The notes under the pieces are model-generated. The model saw only the letters and a program-made list of their open reading frames with translations, did not search any database and was not told the DNA's origin. Made by a program: the position numbers and the translations under genes. Shown here piece after piece: positions 1-7,470 of a stretch of 39,725 nt of DNA (positions are counted from its first letter, which is position 1; each line of letters opens with the position of its first letter). The DNA lies in NCBI GenBank assembly GCA_001464835.1, contig LNDS01000018.1, positions 1-39,725 of the forward strand. The letters run 5' to 3'. This DNA is from Rhizobiales bacterium Ga0077525. Its GTDB lineage: Bacteria > Pseudomonadota > Alphaproteobacteria > Rhizobiales > Xanthobacteraceae.

Positions 1-1017
1 ACCCGCACCGGCGAACCGATCCTGTGGGACTTCGGCTCGGCCGCCGTCCATCACAAGCTGTACGCGCCGTGGCCCGATCCGCAGAACTGCAAGGCCGGCC
101 TGGTCGGCCTGCGCGGCACCGTCGCGCCCTCCTTCGGCCTGATGAAAAAGCACGCCGAAGAACTTGCCTCGATCCTGCGCGAACATGGCGTCGCCGACAT
201 GCCGATCGGCGTCGATATCATCGAACCGCCGATGATGTTCGAATTGCAGAAGGCCGGCCTCAAGATCGCCGACGGCCAGCAGGTCATGCTGGAGGCCCGC
301 GAGATCAAGTCGCAGGACGAGATCGCGCTGCTCAACCACGCCGCCTGCATGGTCGACGGCGCCTATGACCTCGTGAACCGGGAGTTGAAGCCGGGCATAC
401 GCGAGAACGACGTTGTCGCCATGGTCAACGACTTCCTCTATCGCAACGGCTCCGACGACGTCGAAGCGGTCAACGCGGTGTCCGGCGAGCGCGGCAATCC
501 GCATCCGCACAACTTCACCGATCGCATGATCCGCCCCGGCGACATGGCCTATTTCGACATTTTGCAGGCCTTCGTCGGCTACCGCACCTGCTACTACCGC
601 ACCTTCGCCGTCGGCCGCGCCACGCCGATGCAGCACGATGCCTACAAGCTGGCGCGCGAATGGCTCGACAACGCCATGGCGCGCATCAAGCCCGGCGCCT
701 CGACCGCGCATATCGCCGAAGCCTTCCCGAAGGCCGGCGAGTTCGGCTTCCCGGATGAAATGTCGGCGTTCGGCCTGCAGTTCGCGCATGGTCTGGGACT
801 TGCGCTACACGAGCGTCCGATCATCTCGCGCGTGATTTCGATGGATCATCCGACCGAGATCAAGGAAGGCATGGTGTTCGCCATCGAAACCTTCTGCCCG
901 TCGGCCGATGGTTTCTCCGGCGCCCGCATCGAGGAAGAAGTCGTGGTCACCGACAAGGGCTGCAAGGTGATCTCGCTGTTCCCGGCGGAAGAACTGCCGA
1001 TCTCGAACAGGTATTAA
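1..1017 (+). CDS. M24-family (aminopeptidase P/creatinase fold) protein, 5' end outside the window
   Basis: The frame is open from base 1, so the N-terminus lies upstream; 338 residues are visible. The C-terminal pita-bread domain of family M24 is clear. Ligand positions in window numbering are Asp186, Cys197 (where the second metal-binding Asp is expected, 11 residues after the first, in GYRTCYYRTF), His263 (AHGLGLALHE), Glu296 (FAIETFCP) and Glu311 (RIEEEVVVT). Four of five metal ligands are therefore present and one Asp is Cys. Canonical members are two-metal Xaa-Pro peptidases or metal-free creatinase-type hydrolases acting on small amidino or amide substrates. With the altered ligand, peptidase activity cannot be assumed. 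A GC-rich hairpin follows the stop. The family call is firm; the substrate is unknown. Confidence 0.85.
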   Translation, partial: TRTGEPILWDFGSAAVHHKLYAPWPDPQNCKAGLVGLRGTVAPSFGLMKKHAEELASILREHGVADMPIGVDIIEPPMMFELQKAGLKIADGQQVMLEAREIKSQDEIALLNHAACMVDGAYDLVNRELKPGIRENDVVAMVNDFLYRNGSDDVEAVNAVSGERGNPHPHNFTDRMIRPGDMAYFDILQAFVGYRTCYYRTFAVGRATPMQHDAYKLAREWLDNAMARIKPGASTAHIAEAFPKAGEFGFPDEMSAFGLQFAHGLGLALHERPIISRVISMDHPTEIKEGMVFAIETFCPSADGFSGARIEEEVVVTDKGCKVISLFPAEELPISNRY

Positions 1018-1027
1018 GTTCAACAAC

Positions 1028-1051
1028 GGGGCGCGCCACACGGCGCGCCCC
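1028..1051 (+). terminator. GC-rich hairpin after the M24 gene
   Basis: A perfect 10-bp stem (ggggcgcgcc / ggcgcgcccc) closes a 4-base loop 10 bases after the M24 stop codon. There is no clean T-tract behind it, only attgcggatttattt, so it may stabilise the 3' end or terminate weakly rather than act as a strong intrinsic terminator. Confidence 0.5.
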
Positions 1052-1068
1052 ATTGCGGATTTATTTGC

Positions 1069-1299
1069 ATGCCCGCGCCGAACGCTCCCCACTACGTCTC
1101 GCCCAAGGAACGCGCCGAGAACCGCGCGCGCATCCGCGCCTTCATCGTCTGGGGGCTGGCCGCCGTGGGGATTTTCCTCGGTGCGATGCTGTACGCCTAC
1201 ACCGATCAGGCCCCCGCGTGGCTGCGCAATCTCGCCTTCCAGATCGACGGCGCCTTCGGCTATCCGGTGCTGGCGCTGATCCGCGCCATCGCCGGGTGA
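1069..1299 (+). CDS. small single-pass membrane protein, unknown function
   Basis: This 76-residue protein has a charged N-terminus (SPKERAENRARIR), one hydrophobic segment at about residues 25-44 (FIVWGLAAVGIFLGAMLYAY) and a short amphipathic tail ending LIRAIAG. The ATG follows the M24 hairpin by 17 bases and has no recognisable ribosome-binding site. Codon use resembles the neighbours. The family is not recognised. A cytoplasmic N-terminus is inferred from the positive charges before the hydrophobic segment. Confidence 0.5.
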   Translation: MPAPNAPHYVSPKERAENRARIRAFIVWGLAAVGIFLGAMLYAYTDQAPAWLRNLAFQIDGAFGYPVLALIRAIAG

Positions 1300-1376
1300 T
1301 ACGCGCGCAACGCCATTCGGAACCTTTAAGGCACCCGGAACTTGATATCCCGACATTTCAACCGGGAGCGACGGAC

Positions 1377-1544
1377 ATGGCTGAAGGCAGCAGCGGCGGA
1401 ATCGGCGTGCTTGGCGTTCTGATCGGGGCGCTTATCGTGATTGCGGTCGGCGGCGGGTTGCTGTTTGCAACCGGCACGATCGGCGGCGGCGGCAGCTCGA
1501 CCGTCAAGGTCGAATTGCCCAAGGTCAGCGCGCCCGCCAAGTAG
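1377..1544 (+). CDS. small glycine-rich membrane protein, unknown function
   Basis: This 55-residue reading frame starts at an ATG preceded by GGGAG at 1364-1368, an 8-base spacing that decides the start over a longer open frame reaching back to 1053. Residues 9-32 form one hydrophobic segment (IGVLGVLIGALIVIAVGG), followed by a Gly/Ser linker and a short tail with VKVELPKV. It resembles the very small one-helix proteins common in rhizobia. Function is unknown. Confidence 0.5.
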   Translation: MAEGSSGGIGVLGVLIGALIVIAVGGGLLFATGTIGGGGSSTVKVELPKVSAPAK

Positions 1545-1612
1545 CCAAGACGGCGGCAACACAAACCATCACGCGCCGGCAGGCCCCGCCTGTCGGCGTT
1601 GTCGTGCGCGGC

Positions 1613-2377
1613 TCACGCCCGCGCGGCGAGCGCTTCCTTCAGATGCGGGAAGCGTTCGGTCAGCAGCGAACCGTGATAATAAGTCGGCGCGAAGGCCGGA
1701 TGCGCACGGATATTGTCGAACCAGATGACGACGCGCGGCAGATCCTGCCAGTCGGCAAAATTGAGATCGTGCATGCGCACCAGCGCCGGCATCGCCGCGA
1801 CGTCGGCCAGTGAGATGTCCTTGCCCAACAGCCACGGGCCGCCGCTCGATTCGATTTCGCGGTCCATGCGTTCATAGGAGCGGCGAAGGCGGGCGAGCGC
1901 CGCATCCATCTCGACCTTGGGAAAGCCGCTCTGGCCCATGGTCAGCATGAACTCCCTGCGCAGCGGCTTGCTCTCGGCCATGGCGACGAACTGTTCGCGG
2001 CTCATCGCCTGAAACTTCGGCAGGAAGGCGAGATTGAAGGTCGGCACGCGCACCGCCGGCGCCGGCATCTCGTCCATATAATGCATCAGCGCGCGCATGC
2101 GGGCGCGCGTCACCGGATTTTCCGGCGTGAAGCTGTCCCGCGGCGCGACCTCGTCGAGATACTCGGTGATGACGGTCGAGTCGGTAACGATGGAGCCGTC
2201 ATGGTCGAGCGTCGGCACCACGCCGTTCGGATTGAGCTTGAGGTAATCCGGCTTGAGCTGGTCGCCTTCCAGCAGATTGAGCTTCACTTCGTCGAAAGGC
2301 AGCTTCTTGGCGTTGAGCACGAAGCGCACGCGCTGGCTGCACGTCGACTGCGGCGCGTTGTAGAGCTTGAAGGTCAT
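1613..2377 (-). CDS. glutathione S-transferase family protein
   Basis: The 254-residue protein has an N-terminal thioredoxin-like domain of about 80 residues: LYNAPQSTCSQRVRFVL holds the usual Ser/Cys active-site region, NPNGVVPTLDHDG contains the cis-Pro that binds the glutathione backbone, and DSTVITEYLDE follows. A helical C-terminal domain ends near residue 240. Such enzymes conjugate or reduce substrates with glutathione in the cytoplasm. The start is the ATG at 2377 because GGGAGGA lies 8 bases upstream; a longer frame to 2407 lacks this. It is transcribed alone, towards the small membrane proteins. The exact GST class and substrate cannot be told. Confidence 0.88.
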   Translation of the reverse strand: MTFKLYNAPQSTCSQRVRFVLNAKKLPFDEVKLNLLEGDQLKPDYLKLNPNGVVPTLDHDGSIVTDSTVITEYLDEVAPRDSFTPENPVTRARMRALMHYMDEMPAPAVRVPTFNLAFLPKFQAMSREQFVAMAESKPLRREFMLTMGQSGFPKVEMDAALARLRRSYERMDREIESSGGPWLLGKDISLADVAAMPALVRMHDLNFADWQDLPRVVIWFDNIRAHPAFAPTYYHGSLLTERFPHLKEALAARA

Positions 2378-2435
2378 CGGACGTCCTCCCGAATGTTTCC
2401 GCCGCATATCGCGCGGAATTTTACAGTCAATTTAC

Positions 2436-2465
2436 TTGAGCTTCGATGCGCCGGGCGGCCTACTC
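2436..2465 (+). promoter_or_regulatory. candidate sigma-70 promoter for the intergenic RNA
   Basis: TTGAGC at 2436-2441 and CTACTC at 2460-2465 are separated by 18 bases, a fair fit to the alphaproteobacterial housekeeping consensus (TTGAC with a CTATAT-like -10). A start six bases downstream would be G2471, the first base of the predicted folded RNA. Confidence 0.35.
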
Positions 2466-2470
2466 AAACC

Positions 2471-2566
2471 GTGCGCGGCTGCCGGGATGTCTCCCTTGGG
2501 TAAACGGCAGCCTTAAATCCTCCACTTCTTGCACAAAGGGCCCCTGCGACGGGGCCCTCTTTTTTT
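2471..2566 (+). ncRNA. candidate small RNA (about 96 nt) with intrinsic terminator
   Basis: Between two minus-strand genes, the plus strand shows a compact fold. GTGC (2471-2474) pairs with GCAC (2531-2534). Inside is a perfect 8-bp stem GGCTGCCG/CGGCAGCC (2477-2484 with 2505-2512). A single-stranded stretch ttaaatcctccacttctt carries CCTCC, an anti-Shine-Dalgarno motif. The RNA ends in an intrinsic terminator: agggcccc/ggggccct (2537-2544 with 2551-2558) followed by a T-rich run to 2566. No plus-strand protein gene lies upstream that would need this terminator. The exposed CCTCC resembles rhizobial trans-acting RNAs that block ribosome binding. Family membership is not claimed. Confidence 0.55.
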
Positions 2567-2584
2567 GACGGCTGACGAAAGCGC

Positions 2585-3538
2585 CTATTCCAGCCCGGTC
2601 AGCACCTTGACGTTTTCCGGCTCGAGCTTCATGCCCGAGGCCAGCGCCATGGTTTCGATCAGCGCGGCGAAATCCTTTTGCAGGTACTCCTCCGGATTTT
2701 TCTGCAACTGCGCGGCGCCGAAATGCCCTTGCAGCACCTCGCGCGTCGCCGCCGTCACCGGCATCGGCACGTCGAATTCGCGGCCGAGTTCGAGGCCGAG
2801 ATCAAGATCCTTGCGCAGCAGTTCGGGCGTGAAGGTGGTGGTCCAGTCGAGATTGACCAAAGCCGGCGATTTGTACCTGGTGAACATCGAGCCCATGACG
2901 CCGTTGTTCATGAAAGCCAGGAAGGCGTGGCGCGGCACGCCCATCTTGTTGGCGAGCAGCGTGATCTCGATCAGATTTTCGATGACGACGCCGAGCATGA
3001 CATTGTGCGCGATCTTGCAGACGCGGGCGAGATCGCCGTCGCCGACATAGGAGACGCCCTGCGGCGCGACGACTTCCATCAGCGGCATGATCGACTTGGC
3101 GACCGCCTCATTGCCGGAGACGACCGACGAAAGCCGGCCGGCCTTGATGACCTTGGCGTTGCCGGAAACCGGCGCGCACACGTAATCGCTGCCGGCTTCC
3201 ATCAGCTTGCGGCGCACTTCGACGGAGTCCTCGATCGAGATGGTCGAGCAATCGACGACGACCCTGGGCGTCTTGCCGCCGGACTTGACGCCGTTCGGCC
3301 CAAAATAGACTTCGTCGAGATCCTTGCCGGTCGACACGATCGAGAACACAACGTCGCACGAGGCGAGATCGGACAGCTTGTCTACGATTTTGCCGCCGTA
3401 AGCGGCCAAGGGCTCGGCCTTGGAACGGGTGCGGTTCCAGATGGTCACGTCGTGGCCGGCCTTGAGCAGACGTTCCGCCATCGGCGCGCCCATGCGGCCG
3501 GTGCCGATCCAACCGATTTTCTGTGTGTTCTTCGACAT
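2585..3538 (-). CDS. NAD(P)-dependent dehydrogenase, 3-hydroxyisobutyrate dehydrogenase family
   Basis: This 317-residue protein has an N-terminal Rossmann fold with the dinucleotide motif GTGRMG (residues 12-17), the family segment DCSTISIEDS near 97-105, a Gly-rich SGNAKVIKAG substrate loop near 125-134, and the catalytic Lys175 in KIAHNVMLG. The family oxidises beta-hydroxyacids such as 3-hydroxyisobutyrate, tartronate semialdehyde or related compounds. In place of the usual Gly-Gly before the substrate loop there is Gly-Asn, so the substrate may differ from the type enzyme. The start is the ATG at 3538, with GGGGAGA about 9 bases upstream; a GTG one codon earlier is possible. It is divergent from the ABC importer at 3.8 kb. 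Confidence 0.85.
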   Translation of the reverse strand: MSKNTQKIGWIGTGRMGAPMAERLLKAGHDVTIWNRTRSKAEPLAAYGGKIVDKLSDLASCDVVFSIVSTGKDLDEVYFGPNGVKSGGKTPRVVVDCSTISIEDSVEVRRKLMEAGSDYVCAPVSGNAKVIKAGRLSSVVSGNEAVAKSIMPLMEVVAPQGVSYVGDGDLARVCKIAHNVMLGVVIENLIEITLLANKMGVPRHAFLAFMNNGVMGSMFTRYKSPALVNLDWTTTFTPELLRKDLDLGLELGREFDVPMPVTAATREVLQGHFGAAQLQKNPEEYLQKDFAALIETMALASGMKLEPENVKVLTGLE

Positions 3539-3594
3539 CACGAAACTCTCCCCGTTGTTTCTTGCGGCGCGCCCGACACGACCGCAGCGGCGCC

Positions 3595-3719
3595 ATATTA
3601 TGCCTGCGCTTTAGCCGTTCTGCGGCGAAATCGCCAGTGGGCACGAATGACGATCCATTATGCTTGTAGTCGGCGATCAATCGGCATTATCCTTGTCGTT
3701 GCCGGCTTGCAAAGCCGGC
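3595..3719. promoter_or_regulatory. intergenic direct repeats and hairpin upstream of the ABC importer
   Basis: The divergent region holds related elements of the form CATTATGCTTG: CATTATGCTTGTAGTC at 3656, CATTATCCTTGTCGTT at 3685 (29 bases apart) and a weaker one near 3595 (atattatgcctgc). A perfect 8-bp hairpin gccggctt/aagccggc follows at 3701-3719, before the GGAGGAG ribosome-binding site. These could be an operator and a leader hairpin, but no protein is known to bind them. Confidence 0.25.
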
Positions 3720-3776
3720 GCAATGGCCCACTAAAAACGAGGCCAGGCGAAAAAAATTCGGGAGGAGTGCCGGCCC

Positions 3777-4610
3777 TTGCAGGATGCGGTCACAACGATC
3801 TCCACGCGCGATGCGTCCGGCGTCATGCCAGGCCGCGTTGCGAGCCGCTTGCGCAGCGTCTGGCGCAACATCTTTCCGTTCATCGTCGTCGGCGTGCTGT
3901 GGGAGATCATCGCCGTCTCCGGCGTGTTTCCGGCGCGGCTGTTTCCGAGCATCGAGACGGTGGCGCACACCTTCTTCACGCTCACCGCCAACGGCATCCT
4001 GCCACATCACGCCATCGAGACATTGATACGGCTTCTGTCCGGCTTTGCGCTGGCCGCCGTGTTCGGCGTCGGCATCGGCATTCTGATGGGCCGCTCGCGT
4101 CTAGCGGAAGATATCTTCCTGCCGCTGGTCTCGATCTGCGCGCCGATCCCCGGCCTCGCTTATACGCCGCTGTTTCTGTTGTGGTTCGGGCTCGGCAGTT
4201 TCTCGTCGATCCTTCTGGTCGGATTCGTCTCGGCCTTTCCGATTATCTTCAACAGCTGGACCGGCGTGAAGGCGGTGAAGGAAATCTGGGTGCGTTCGGC
4301 GCATTCGATGGGCGCCGACGACCGCCGCATGTTCACGCATGTCATTCTGCCCGGCGCGCTGCCCTACATACTGACCGGCCTGCGGCTCGGCCTGGCGCAG
4401 GCCTGGCGCGTGCTGGTCGCGGTCGAGATGCTCGCCGCCGTGCCGTGGGGCCTCGGCTGGCTGATTTTCGGCGCCCGCAAATTCCTCAATACCGATGCGA
4501 TGCTGGCCGGCATCGTCGTCATCGCCATCATCGGCCTGCTGCTGGAAAAACTGGTGTTCCAGAAGATCGAAAACTACACCGTGGTGCGCTGGGGCATGGT
4601 GGCGGCATGA
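3777..4610 (+). CDS. ABC importer permease (TauC/SsuC type), first of two
   Basis: This 277-residue inner-membrane protein has about six hydrophobic helices and the ATPase-coupling loop of the BPD_transp_1 family (HSMGADDRRMFTHVILPGAL, about residues 176-195, followed by TGLRLGLAQAW). It forms the translocation path of an importer for a small organic solute. The start is a TTG at 3777, supported by GGAGGAG at 3761-3767 with a 9-base spacing; the next in-frame ATG at 3825 has no such site. It heads a four-gene run (permease, permease, ATPase, binding protein) and ends 10 bases before the second permease. The relatives carry taurine, alkanesulfonates, nitrate, thiamine precursors or aromatic acids, so the substrate is not predicted. 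Confidence 0.85.
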   Translation: MQDAVTTISTRDASGVMPGRVASRLRSVWRNIFPFIVVGVLWEIIAVSGVFPARLFPSIETVAHTFFTLTANGILPHHAIETLIRLLSGFALAAVFGVGIGILMGRSRLAEDIFLPLVSICAPIPGLAYTPLFLLWFGLGSFSSILLVGFVSAFPIIFNSWTGVKAVKEIWVRSAHSMGADDRRMFTHVILPGALPYILTGLRLGLAQAWRVLVAVEMLAAVPWGLGWLIFGARKFLNTDAMLAGIVVIAIIGLLLEKLVFQKIENYTVVRWGMVAA

Positions 4611-4620
4611 AAGCGCAACA

Positions 4621-5472
4621 ATGACCGACGCAACAATCAACACCGCCGCGAAAAGCGCCCCTTCCAAGAGCAGCGCCTCGATGAGCGATCAGAGCAAAGG
4701 CCGGCGCTCGCTGTGGCGCGCGGCCGTCGTGCTGATCATCGCGGCCTGCTGCTACGAAGCCGCGGCGCGCAGCGGCTATTTCGCGCCGGCCTTGATGCCG
4801 AAGCTGTCGGCGGTGGCGCAAACATTCGTCGTCATGCTGCTCGACGGCACGATGATCGAACACTCGGTGTCCACTTTGTATCGCGTGCTGTTCGGTTTCT
4901 TTCTCGCCGTGCTAGTCGGCCTGCCGATCGGCATTCTGATGGCGCGGTTCCGGCCGGTGGAGAGCTTTTTCCTGCCGCTGGTGTCGGCGCTGATGCCGAT
5001 CCCGTCTTTCGCGTTGGTGCCGTTGTTCATGCTGTGGTTCGGCATCGGCAACCTGACGACGATCCTGATCGTATTCTACGCCGCGACCTTCCCGATGATG
5101 TTCAACACCTGGTCGGGCGTGCGCTCGGTCAATCCTTTATGGCTGCGCGCGGCGGGCGCGATGGGCGCCGACGAGAACGCGCTGTTCTGGAAGGTCATCA
5201 TACCCGGCGCCTCGCCGTTCATCATCACCGGCCTGCGCCAGGCTTTCCTGCGCGCCTGGATCGCCGTCGTCGGCGCCGAAATGATTGCCGCCTCCGACTG
5301 GGGCCTCGGCTGGGTGATTTTCGACGCCAAGGAATTCCTCAACACCGACGTCATGCTGGCGGCGCTCGTCGTCATCGGCGGCATCGGCTTCGTGTTCGAG
5401 AAACTGGTGTTCGGCTCGCTCGAAAAGCGCACCGTGCAGCGCTGGGGCATGTCGCGCGTGGCCAAGGGCTAG
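4621..5472 (+). CDS. ABC importer permease (TauC/SsuC type), second of two
   Basis: This 283-residue paralogue of the preceding permease is similar through most of its length. An extra hydrophilic N-terminus (ending SMSDQSKGRRSLWR) precedes the helices, and the coupling loop reads GAMGADENALFWKVIIPGAS. Two different permeases probably pair as a heterodimer with a dimer of the single ATPase. The ATG at 4621 is chosen because it opens just after the upstream stop; there is no strong ribosome-binding site, so translational coupling is likely. An internal ATG at 4681 is an alternative start. The family call is firm; the substrate is unknown. Confidence 0.84.
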   Translation: MTDATINTAAKSAPSKSSASMSDQSKGRRSLWRAAVVLIIAACCYEAAARSGYFAPALMPKLSAVAQTFVVMLLDGTMIEHSVSTLYRVLFGFFLAVLVGLPIGILMARFRPVESFFLPLVSALMPIPSFALVPLFMLWFGIGNLTTILIVFYAATFPMMFNTWSGVRSVNPLWLRAAGAMGADENALFWKVIIPGASPFIITGLRQAFLRAWIAVVGAEMIAASDWGLGWVIFDAKEFLNTDVMLAALVVIGGIGFVFEKLVFGSLEKRTVQRWGMSRVAKG

Positions 5473-5504
5473 CTAAGGCTTAAAGACAAGAAGGCGGAAG
5501 ACCT

Positions 5505-6278
5505 ATGGTTCCGATCGCAATAAACAACGTGACGCTGGAATACGACACGCCGGCCGGCAAGGTCACCGGCGTCAAGGATGTGTCGTTCGATATCGGCGCG
5601 TCGGAGTTCGTCTGCATTGTCGGGCCGTCCGGTTGCGGCAAGTCGACCTTGCTTAATGTGATTGCCGGATTCCTGGCGCCGGCGGCGGGCGACATCCGCA
5701 TTGCCGGCAAGGTCGTCACCGGCCACGGCATGGACCGCGGCGTGGTGTTTCAGGATTTCGCGCAACTGTTTCCGTGGCGCACCGCGCTCGGCAACGTGTC
5801 GTTCGGCCTGGAAATGAAAGGCGTCGCCAAGGAAGAGCGCGACAAGATCGCTCGCGAACAGCTGCGGCTGGTCAAGCTGGAGAAGTTCGTCGATGCCTTT
5901 CCGCATCATCTGTCCGGCGGCATGCAGCAGCGCGTCGCCATCGCCCGCGCGCTGGCCTACAACCCGTCTGTGCTGCTGATGGACGAACCGTTCGCCGCGC
6001 TCGACGCCATGACGCGCGACGACATGCAGACGCTGCTGGCCGATGTCTGGCGCGAAACGCGCAAGACCGTCATTTACGTCACACACAATGTCGCCGAGGC
6101 GGTGTATCTCGCCGACCGCGTCATCGTGATGTCGGCGCATCCCGGCACCGTGCAGGCCGACATCCGCATCGATCTGCCGCGGCCGCGCGATCCCTTGAGC
6201 GTCGAATTCCTCGATCGCCAGAAGCAATTGATGCGGCACCTCGGCCACAAAGTGAGCGGCAACGGAGCGGCGCACTAA
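5505..6278 (+). CDS. ABC importer ATPase (TauB/SsuB type)
   Basis: This 257-residue cytoplasmic ATPase powers the two permeases. Walker A is GPSGCGKST near residue 43, the Q-loop is VVFQDFAQLFPWRT, the signature is LSGGMQQR near 140, Walker B is VLLMDEPFAALDAMTR near 160, and the switch histidine is in YVTHNVAEA. The length is normal for the family. It begins 32 bases after the second permease with a modest GAAGGCGGA ribosome-binding region and belongs to the same transcription unit. The C-terminus (QLMRHLGHKVSGNGAAH) is a short extension. Confidence 0.93.
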   Translation: MVPIAINNVTLEYDTPAGKVTGVKDVSFDIGASEFVCIVGPSGCGKSTLLNVIAGFLAPAAGDIRIAGKVVTGHGMDRGVVFQDFAQLFPWRTALGNVSFGLEMKGVAKEERDKIAREQLRLVKLEKFVDAFPHHLSGGMQQRVAIARALAYNPSVLLMDEPFAALDAMTRDDMQTLLADVWRETRKTVIYVTHNVAEAVYLADRVIVMSAHPGTVQADIRIDLPRPRDPLSVEFLDRQKQLMRHLGHKVSGNGAAH

Positions 6279-6313
6279 CAAGACGACAGAACGAACAACA
6301 GGGAGGATCGGTT

Positions 6314-7318
6314 ATGACCACGTCAAATAAAGGCAAGAACTTGGGACTGACCCGGCGGCACACGCTGGCGATCGCCGGCGCCGGCGCACTAGCGGCAGGT
6401 TTCGGAATGCGTCCGGCCAGCGCCGCGCTGGCCACCGTGCGGCAAGGCTACCAGACCAATATGTGGGGCATGCCGACCTATTATCTGCTGCGCTCGGGAC
6501 TGCTGGAAAAGCACGGCGTCAAGTTCGAGGAATTCGCCGTGCCGTCGGGCAACCTCACCATGCAGCAGCAGGTGGCGCGCCAAGTCGATCTCGGCACCTA
6601 TGCCGGACCGTCGCTATGCCTCGGCCACGACAAAGGCGGCCTGATCGCCATTGCCTATATCGAGAACGTCGGCAAGACGGCGCGCGTGATGGCGCGCAAG
6701 GAACTGGGCTTCACCAAGGTCGAACAGCTCAAGGGCCTGAAGGTCGCCAACCAGACCGGCTCGTCGACCGGCAACATCTTTGCCGACCAGATCGCCACCA
6801 AGGCCGGCCTGAAGAAGGGCGACTGGCAGGAAGTGCGCATGAACACCGACGACATGGCGGCGGCACTCGCCGCCAAGACCGTCGATGCCATGGTGACGGT
6901 GGAGCCCTACAACCAGATCGCCGAGGAAGAAGGCTACGCCAATACGCTGGCCGAGTTCTACGACTTCGACAAGATGCCGGTGTTCATGGCCTCGACGCCG
7001 GACTTCGCCGAGAAGAATCCGGAAACCGTCGTCGCCTATCTGAAAGCCTGGATCGACGTGGCCAAGGATTTCAAGAACAGCCCGGACAAGGTCGCCGACT
7101 CGATCTACGCCTATTATCAGTCCAAGGGCTACACGATGTCGAAGGCGACCTTCGCCAAGGCGCTGGCGCGCGTCGAGGTGAACCCCGGCTCGCCGGCCGA
7201 CTTTGGACCGTACTTGCAGACACAGGCCGAGATCCTTCTCAAGGAAAAGAAGATCAAGGCGATCCCGGACTGGAAGACCGTGCTGCGCGGCGATTTCTTC
7301 AAGCAGGCGAGCGCGTAA
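6314..7318 (+). CDS. periplasmic substrate-binding protein of the ABC importer (NMT1/TauA-like), Tat-type signal
   Basis: The 334-residue binding protein starts at an ATG preceded by GGGAGGA at 6301-6307. Residues 14-40 form a signal peptide with twin arginines (LTRRHTLAIAGAGALAAG) and a likely cleavage site after PASA, so it is probably exported by the Tat pathway. The mature part matches the NMT1/THI5-like and sulfonate-binding fold: RQGYQTNMWGMPTYYLLRSG is followed by a two-lobe binding protein with VANQTGSSTGNIFADQIA. It captures the solute and delivers it to the two-permease channel. It closes the operon and is followed by a palindromic repeat. The ligand is unknown. Confidence 0.87.
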   Translation: MTTSNKGKNLGLTRRHTLAIAGAGALAAGFGMRPASAALATVRQGYQTNMWGMPTYYLLRSGLLEKHGVKFEEFAVPSGNLTMQQQVARQVDLGTYAGPSLCLGHDKGGLIAIAYIENVGKTARVMARKELGFTKVEQLKGLKVANQTGSSTGNIFADQIATKAGLKKGDWQEVRMNTDDMAAALAAKTVDAMVTVEPYNQIAEEEGYANTLAEFYDFDKMPVFMASTPDFAEKNPETVVAYLKAWIDVAKDFKNSPDKVADSIYAYYQSKGYTMSKATFAKALARVEVNPGSPADFGPYLQTQAEILLKEKKIKAIPDWKTVLRGDFFKQASA

Positions 7319-7322
7319 TCTT

Positions 7323-7470
7323 TTCCCCTCCCCCGCGCGCCCTTGCGCGTGCGGGGAGGGGTTAGGGGTGGGGGCGCTTAAATGGCGCCGCACATTCCTT
7401 TGGTTTATGACCCCCCACCCCGCCCGCTTTCGCTGTCGCTTCAGCGGGCGCCCCTCCCCGCCGCACGCGA
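7323..7470. repeat. composite GC-rich palindromic repeat (family A)
   Basis: Nearly the whole gap between the binding protein and the next gene is self-complementary: cccctcccccgcgcgc against gcgcgtgcggggagggg, then ggggtgggggcgc, and later cccccaccccgcccgc with a second hairpin gcccgctttcgctgtcgctt / cagcgggcg. Related sequence recurs at 8738-8850 and at the right edge of the window. It can also form a terminator-like structure for the importer operon. Confidence 0.6.

Noticed and set aside
2678..4624. Long plus-strand open frame of 648 codons
   Set aside because: It overlaps the well-supported minus-strand dehydrogenase and the first permease, has low-complexity Arg/His/Gly composition and no family motif; such frames are common opposite GC-rich genes.
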